This document shows positions 57,850 through 64,000 of a stretch of DNA of 64,000 nt, one piece after another. The notes beneath the pieces are model-generated. The model made no database searches. It saw only the letters and a list, made by a program, of their open reading frames with translations, and was not told the origin of the DNA. Numbering within the stretch: the first letter of the stretch is position 1; every line of letters begins with the position of its first letter. Source of the DNA: Capra hircus (taxonomy: Eukaryota > Chordata > Mammalia > Artiodactyla > Bovidae); assembly GCF_001704415.2 (NCBI RefSeq), contig NC_030831.1, positions 46,732,134-46,796,133 of the forward strand. The letters are read 5' to 3'. The position numbers and the translations under genes were made by a program.

Positions 57850-59444
57850 CTAACTAGACGACAGGGAAGACAACATGGAAAGTCATTTCAGAAAAGAGAA
57901 CAAAGCCTCAAAAGTCATAAAAATCTGAAGAAGTCATACAAGCCTAACAAAATGAAAAAGAAATTCAAGCCAGAATTTATTTCCATCAAGACTCCAATAT
58001 ACTTTATTTGTATTCACTGCTTGAGCTATAATTTTTAAAAGACCATTTCACTTTCTGAAAGAAAGCAAACCTTGTAAAATCACAGGTAGAAAAAGATACA
58101 TATAAAATGAAAACATTTAAAGCTTTATCCTTCAATTAAAAATAAATATTTTAAAACATGAAAACATGTTTCTTTTTCATCTCTTCCCCTACTTAAAGGG
58201 AACCACTGCTATCCATCTCTTGCATGTCCTTTCACAGATGGTCTATGCATAATCAAGCGTGTCTTTTAAAAAATATTTTCACAGAAATGGTGGCATGCAA
58301 TTCACACAATTCTGTACTTATATTTAAACTTTTTCTAATCCTTTATCACTACAGATGATACTGTAATAGATAGCTACAGGATAAATTCCTAGGAGGAAAA
58401 CTTTTGAGTCCAAGTCTATCTGTGATTTTTGTCCCAATAACAAACTAACTTTCACAGAAATTACCTACTGATTTACACATACACATGTATTAATGTGCTT
58501 GGCTCCCTTCAACCTTATCAATATAGCAATTCTTGAATCCTTTAACCTCTGCCGATCTGACAGGTGAAAAACACCCATTAGTTTTGTAATACACTTCTAA
58601 GTGAAGCTGAGCTTTTTATAGCTTCTAAGGGTCATTTGTGTTTCCAAGAACTATTTATTCAAAACCTTCTTGATTTTCTACTTGGTTATTAATCTTTGGT
58701 TACCTATATTAACCAGCCTCATATATGTGATATGAACTGCAAATGTATTTTTCACTTAAGAAAGAAAACTTTTTACTTTCGTATAATCACATATGTTGAA
58801 GTGTCAGTATACTGATAAAACCTAGTTCTCTATTCAATTCTTATTCCAACTGGTAGAGGAATACAAACATCAAGACACACATAACATCCAGATTAGATCA
58901 GACCAGGTTTTTCTGTAAAGCCTTTCAAACCTCCCTGTATACCCTTTACAAAAAAAAAAAAATCTCAGTTTTTAATCAGTTCTCTTATTCTGATAGAAAA
59001 TCTATTTCTCGACTATACGCTAAGCCCTACAAGGAAAAGGTCTATGTCACTGTTCACTACTGTGATCTAAGTGTTACAACATAGTTCCAAGGATGCAATG
59101 TATGCTCAGTATTTGTCAACCAGATGGTAGAAGGAATGGAGAGAGACTGGATAAATGGTAAAGACAAAGAAAAGGAAAAAGAAAGGACTTCTTCATATGC
59201 ACTATAAAGTCTAGAAGAAATCACAGAAAATTATAACACCGTTAATCCTCCCTGAGGGGGAGGATCTTTAGGATATTCTCCTTTTTTCCTTTTGGTTTAC
59301 CTGTAATTTCTTTCCTCTAAAATGAACACTGGGTTATTTTATAATATAAAAAGAAAATAATTTAGCCAATTCATCACTATAGCAGTCGTATATGCAAAGT
59401 AGCACAATGAATTAACCTCTACCTTAATCTTAGTGACACTACCT

Positions 59445-59595
59445 TTTAACCTACACAGGTGATCTATACTATCATCCTCATTTTATACATGAGGAAACAG
59501 GCGCAAAGAAAGGAAATTAACTTGACTAACATTACAAAGTCAGAGTCAATATCTGAACCCTGATGATCTAGCTCAAGAGTCTATACTGTCTCTTA
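59445..59595 (-). repeat. MIR SINE
   Basis: CATCCTCATTTTATACATGA GGAAACAG, ACTAACATTACAAAGTCAGA, TCTGAACCCTGATGATCTAG. Confidence 0.8.
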
Positions 59596-60047
59596 GTGTC
59601 TAACTAGGATTCTAAAAGAGATTTTAGAAGTTAGAGGGATTCATGCAAGTGGGTAGCACAATTTAACTATTGGGCTGCCCAGTAAGTTCCTTCAGGTTTT
59701 TCTGTATAATGTTAGGGAATATTCAAGATGGAAAAAGGTGAGAAAAGAATGTGAGGCAATTTTTTATGATATATGCTTTCATTATTTCCCCTTCCATTTA
59801 ATAACAGATAACCTTTTCTGTAATGCAGAATCTTACAGCATGTTACAGACTTTTACAAAAATTTCATGTAATTCTCATAATTGTATGATTTCCAAAGACT
59901 AGTACCTCCTATTTCTACTTTTGAAATGACAATGTTGAGGTTACAAGATACTAAAAAAAATACACTCAATAAGACACAGCTGGCAGAGCTATAACACAAA
60001 TTCAAATATTCTTCACTTTCATGAAGACATTCCTAGTTGTATGTCAT

Positions 60048-60463
60048 GCTGCTGCTGCTGCTGCAAAACCGCTTCAGTCGTGTCCGACTCTGTGCGACCC
60101 CACAGACAGCAGCCCACCGGGCTCCCGCGTCCCTGGCATTCTCCAGGCAAGAACACTGGAGTGGGGTGCCATTTCCTTCTCCAATGCAGTAAAGTGAAAA
60201 GTCAAACAAGTCGCTCAGTCATGTCCGAATCTCAGCGACCCCACGGACTGTAGCCCACCAGGCTCCTCCATCCATGGGATTTTCTAGGCAACAGTACTGG
60301 AATGGGGTGCCACTGCCTTCTCCAATGCATGAAAGTGAAAAGTGAAAGTGAAGTCGCTCAGTCGTGTCCGACTCTCAGCAACTCCATGGACTGCAGCCCA
60401 CCAGGCTCCTCCGTCCATGGGATTCTCCAGGCAAGAATGCTGGAGTGGGGTGCCATTGCCTTC
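60048..60463 (-). mobile_element. trimeric Bov-A SINE
   Basis: Three antisense Bov-A units in tandem, each with a GTCGTGTCCGACTC-type start (60077, 60208, 60351) and a CCTTCTCCA/CCTTCT end; the first two are followed by an ATGCA(T/G)..AAAGTGAAAAGT linker. The leading CTG repeat is the tail complement. Flanked by a 14-bp duplication TAGTTKTATRTCAT (60034-60047 and 60464-60477, 2 mismatches). The usual Bov-A2 has two units. Confidence 0.9.
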
Positions 60464-60728
60464 TAGTTTTATATCATACATGGCGGTAGTTTTTAGTTTT
60501 AATTATCTACGTTTTCCTATTTTGCTAAGAGGTTTTGTTCTGCGAGAAAAGGATGCTGATCTACTCAGCACCTAATGGGGTAACTGGAGGATTTTTTTTT
60601 TCAATTATTGTTATAGATTTGAATATTTCAATAGATTTTCTAATAACAACTTACACTTGCATTCCTAAGAGGCATCCCTTCATTATATTATTTTTTAACA
60701 AGAGTACTGGTGTAGTACTGGTGTTCTA

Positions 60729-61482
60729 GGAGGTCTTCTAGGTCTTCACAGAACTGATCAACTTCAGCTTGTTCAGCACCGGTGTTTGGGCCATAGACTT
60801 GGATTACTGTGATACTGAATGGTGTGCCTTGGAAATGAACCAAGATTGTTCTGTTGTTTTTAAGGCTGCACCCAAGAACTGCATTTCAGACTTTTGTTGA
60901 CTATGAGGGCTATTCCATTTCTTCTGAAGGACTCATGCTAACAGTAGTAGATATCACGGTCATCTGAATTAAAATCACCCATTCCCATTCATTTTAGTTC
61001 ACTGATTCCTAAGATGCCGGCATTTACTCTTGCCATCTCCTGGTTGACCACATCCAATTTACCTTGATTCATGGACCTGACATTCCAGGTTTCTGTGCAA
61101 AACTGTTCCTTATAGCACTGGATTTTACATTCGTCACCAGACACACCCGCAACTGAGTGCTGTTTCTGCTCTGGCTCAGCAGTTTCCTTCTTTCTGGTGC
61201 TGTTAATAGTTGTCCTCTGCTCTTCCGCAGTAGCATGCTGGAGACCTTCTGACCTTGGTGGGGGAGGGGGCTCATCTTTCGGTGTCCTATCTTTTTGCCC
61301 TGTTATACAGTTCATGGGTTCTCACTGCTACTATACTGGGGTGGTTTGTCATTCCCTCCTCCAGTGAATCACGTTTTGTCACAACTCTACTATGACCCAA
61401 CCATCCTGGATGGCCCTACACAGCATGGCTCATAGCTTCAATGAGTTACAGAAGACCCTTCGCCCCAACAAGGCAGTGATCC
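60729..61482 (-). mobile_element. BovB 5' part, inverted (element with 5' inversion)
   Basis: On the minus strand this is BovB 5' UTR and endonuclease start (MNCITGQKDRTPKDEP; RSMNQGKLDVVNQEMARVNA; GISELK) ending at GAAGACCTAGAAGACCTCC. Joined to 61483, where the sense sequence resumes about 15 nt further on. Confidence 0.87.
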
Positions 61483-62588
61483 AAAAAAAGATGTCCTATT
61501 CATCATAGAGGATTGAACTGAAAAAGTAGGAAGTCAAGAGATACCTGGAGTATATGCAAGTTTGGCCTTAGAATATAAAATAAAGCAGGGCAAAGGCTAA
61601 CAGAATTCTGCCAAGCAAACACACTGGTCATAGCAAACACCATTTTCAACAACACAGAGACTCTACACATGGGCATCACCAGATAGTCAATATCGAAATC
61701 AGACTGATTATATTCTTTGCAGCTGAAGATGGAGAAGCTCTATAAAGTCAGCAAAAACAAGACCTGGATCTGACTGTGGCTCTGATCATGAGTTCCTTAC
61801 TGCAAAATTCAAGTTTAAATTGAAGAAAGTAGGGAAAGCCACTAGGCCATTCAGATATGACCCAAATAATAATTAATTATGATCAGACAGCGGATGTGAC
61901 GAATAGATTCAAAGGATCAGATCTGGTAGACAGAGTGCCTGAAGAAGTATGGACAGAGGTTCATAACTCTGTACAGGTGGTGGTGACCAAAACCATCCCC
62001 AAGAAAAAGAAATCCAAGAAGGCAAAGTAGTTATACAAGCAGGCTTTTCAAATAGCTGAGGAAAGAAGAGAAGCCAAAGGCAAGGGAGAAAGGGAACAAT
62101 GTACACCAAACTGAACAGAGCTCCAGAGAACAGCGAGGAGAGATAAGACTTTCTTCAATGAACTATGCAAAGAAGTAGAGGAAAACAACAGAACGGAAAG
62201 GACTAGAGATCTCTTCAAGAAAACTGGAGAGATCAAGAGAACACTTCATGCAAGGATGGGCACGATAAAGGACAGAAAGGGTAAGGACCTAACAGAGGCA
62301 GAAAAGATTAAGAGGAGGTGGCGAGAATACACAGAAGAACTATACAAAAAAGGTCTTAGTGACAGGAAAACCCACAATGGTGTGGTCACTCACCTAGAGC
62401 CAGATATCCTGCAGTGTGGAAGCATTACTATGAACCAAGCTAATGGAGGTGAGGGAATTCCAGCTGAGCTATTTAAAATGCTAAAAGATTATGCTGTTAA
62501 AGTGCTGCACTCAACATGTCAGCATATTTGAAAAACTCAGCAGTGGCCACAGGACTGGAAAAGGTCAGTTTCCATCCCAATCTCAATT
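61483..62588 (+). mobile_element. BovB endonuclease-to-RT part of the same element
   Basis: Starts AAAAAAGATGTCCTATTCAT, passes the linker (AGTTTAAATTGAAGAAAGTA) and RT start (LTEAEKIKRRWREYTEELYK) and stops at GGAAAAGGTCAGTTTCCATC. The rest of the RT and the 3' tail are missing. Confidence 0.87.
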
Positions 62589-64000
62589 CTGTGTAAAATT
62601 CAGATACTATGTTCAAAAAGTTAATTATACACACTCAATCAGATCCCTCTTCAACAACTAGTGCTGAAAACATACCTCCCTTAGGTCCCGGGACAGAGAT
62701 CGTGGACTGCACTCTCACTATCCACATTCATGTCTGCTCTAAATCACTTTACAAAACAGAACATTTCACATATCATGAAAACAGAACATTTCTCCCACCT
62801 CCTTAAGCTATCATTCTAATTTTTGCCTAATAAACCCAGGGTTTTTTAGGCTTATCCTCTCAACTGCCTGTAATTCTTTTTTTCTCTCCAGTTCCCATCA
62901 CCATCCTAGTTCCTGTCTTATTTTCATTCTGCTGTAGTGTCTCTGCCTCTAAAACTACTTTCATAATCTAAGTTCCATCATCTATCTGCTAAGTTTGCTC
63001 AAAACACCTATGCTTGATTTTCTAATAACATATACCACATCCTAAAGTTATCAACCCAATGTATGTTAACATTAGGACGGTCTGAAGAGTACCATTCACT
63101 GTTTTCTTACAAAATGTTCTGAAAAATATCAGGTAGAATGAATACTGAGGAAAAGCTCAAAAGAGTCTCAAAACAGATCTGTTTTCACTTGTAAGCAGAG
63201 AAAGAAAACATTTAATGAACTTTAAACAGGATCTTGTTATTTCTTCAAATAACAGAACTGTTAATTTTCTTAAAACTGTCGATTTTCTTAAAACTGATAC
63301 ACCTGAAAAGAATCTATTCTTATATAGGAGAAATCCCAACCACTTCAATATGCCACTTTCATTGTTTTGAATGTCCAAGAATCCAACAGTTTGGTTATTG
63401 TTTTAGTTGCTGTCATATAGAATAGCATAGTGTTTGAAGGAAAAGAGGAAAAACACACACAAACAAAAATGGTTCATAAAAAACTTACGGAATACAGCAC
63501 TGTGTACCTGTACAACTTCTTAGTTGTAAAGAGAAGTAAAGAGAAGCGCCTTCTTCCTGACTACAGTTTGACACAGTAAAACATAAATGTAACACAAGTT
63601 CCATTCCCCAACAGTGGCTGTGCTTAATATACAGCCAGCAGTGAGTATCTGCCAAATAAACTAGGGTTAAACCACTAAGAAATTTCTAATATCCAAACTG
63701 TTTCTGACTAACAAAATGGAAATTTCATGTGTTTCAATTTAGTATCAATTTTAACATGAGAAGGAGAAAAAGGCACTGTGAGGACACTCAAATGAACTGA
63801 TGCCCAGTGACTAGAGAAGACCCTGGGTCTAAACACATGCCCTCGAGGGCCTCTGCCGCCACCTCAGGGCATTAAAGTCCTCCTGCTGACCTCCTCTGCT
63901 CATAACCACAGGTTCCCAATTTGGAAGCAATCCCAGTTTCATGTAATTCTATCCCTTTTCAATAAAGGTAAGTTCAAGCAAATGATAATACACAAAGCTT
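62589..64000. other. unassigned intronic sequence to the right edge
   Basis: AT-rich and unique-looking. A GTAAGT-like donor at about 63482-63487 (minus strand) is not preceded by PIAS2-like coding sequence. Confidence 0.45.

Larger units (their letters stand above)
57850..64000 (-). other. PIAS2: PIAS2 intron upstream of the SP-RING exon (open at the window edge)
   Basis: I looked here for the exon that should end in ...VSLMCPLG and for PINIT-domain exons and found none, so the intron runs off the right edge. Contents: unique AT-rich sequence (57.9-59.4 kb), a MIR at about 59.45 kb, a trimeric Bov-A SINE at 60.05 kb, a BovB with a 5' inversion (60.7-62.6 kb), and unique sequence from 62.6 to 64.0 kb in which I recognise nothing. 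Confidence 0.75.

Noticed and set aside
60048..60075. CTG trinucleotide repeat as a separate locus
   Set aside because: It is the tail complement of the Bov-A SINE.
63480..63545. possible upstream PIAS2 exon (GTAAGT-like donor on the minus strand)
   Set aside because: The sequence before the donor does not encode the expected VSLMCPLG end or any PIAS segment.

Overview
This window is ruminant (bovid) nuclear DNA. It is packed with repeats known only from ruminants or cetartiodactyls: BovB (RTE-type) LINEs, tRNA-Glu-headed Bov-tA SINEs, Bov-A/Bov-A2 SINEs and CHR-type SINEs. These lie over older mammalian L1, MIR and DNA-transposon fossils. There is no bacterial or viral gene content.

The one host gene I can support is PIAS2 (PIASx, a SUMO E3 ligase of the SP-RING family), on the minus strand. 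Its last coding exons run from about 57.85 kb down to 31.59 kb: the first SP-RING exon (57693-57849), the exon that completes it (48465-48598), the SUMO-interacting-motif exon (46024-46195), a Ser/Pro-rich exon (38073-38212), and then two alternative ends. One end is a short terminal exon (35992-36062) for the alpha-type C-terminus. The other is a 38-nt exon (33750-33787) plus a final exon (31593-31772) for the beta-type C-terminus. Every junction is GT/AG and every codon phase closes. The 5' half of the gene (SAP and PINIT regions) lies beyond the right edge of the window.

From 1 to about 28 kb the sequence lies downstream of PIAS2, and I see no host exon in it. It holds a nested L1 (2.0-2.9 kb), a BovB cluster (3.5-8.2 kb) containing a large inverted repeat, a BovB with a 5' inversion (9.3-9.9 kb), an old minus-strand L1 block (about 12.6-19.5 kb) interrupted by SINEs, a CHR SINE carrying a 12-unit internal minisatellite (14.3-14.9 kb), and scattered SINE and L1 pieces. 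The stretch 28.2-31.6 kb has few recognisable repeats and may include a long PIAS2 3' UTR.

The PIAS2 introns hold an antisense RPS25 processed pseudogene (39.2-39.7 kb), a BovB interrupted by a 339-bp retroposed segment (41.4-42.3 kb), a Tigger-like DNA element (43.8 kb), an L1 fossil split by two BovB copies (48.9-56.2 kb), a near full-length but dead BovB (50.3-53.4 kb), a trimeric Bov-A SINE (60.05 kb) and a BovB with a 5' inversion (60.7-62.6 kb).

I found no undescribed biological system. The interest lies in the alternative PIAS2 3' ends and in several unusual retrotransposon structures. Repeat family names are from memory of consensus sequences; boundaries are usually good to about 5-20 bases.
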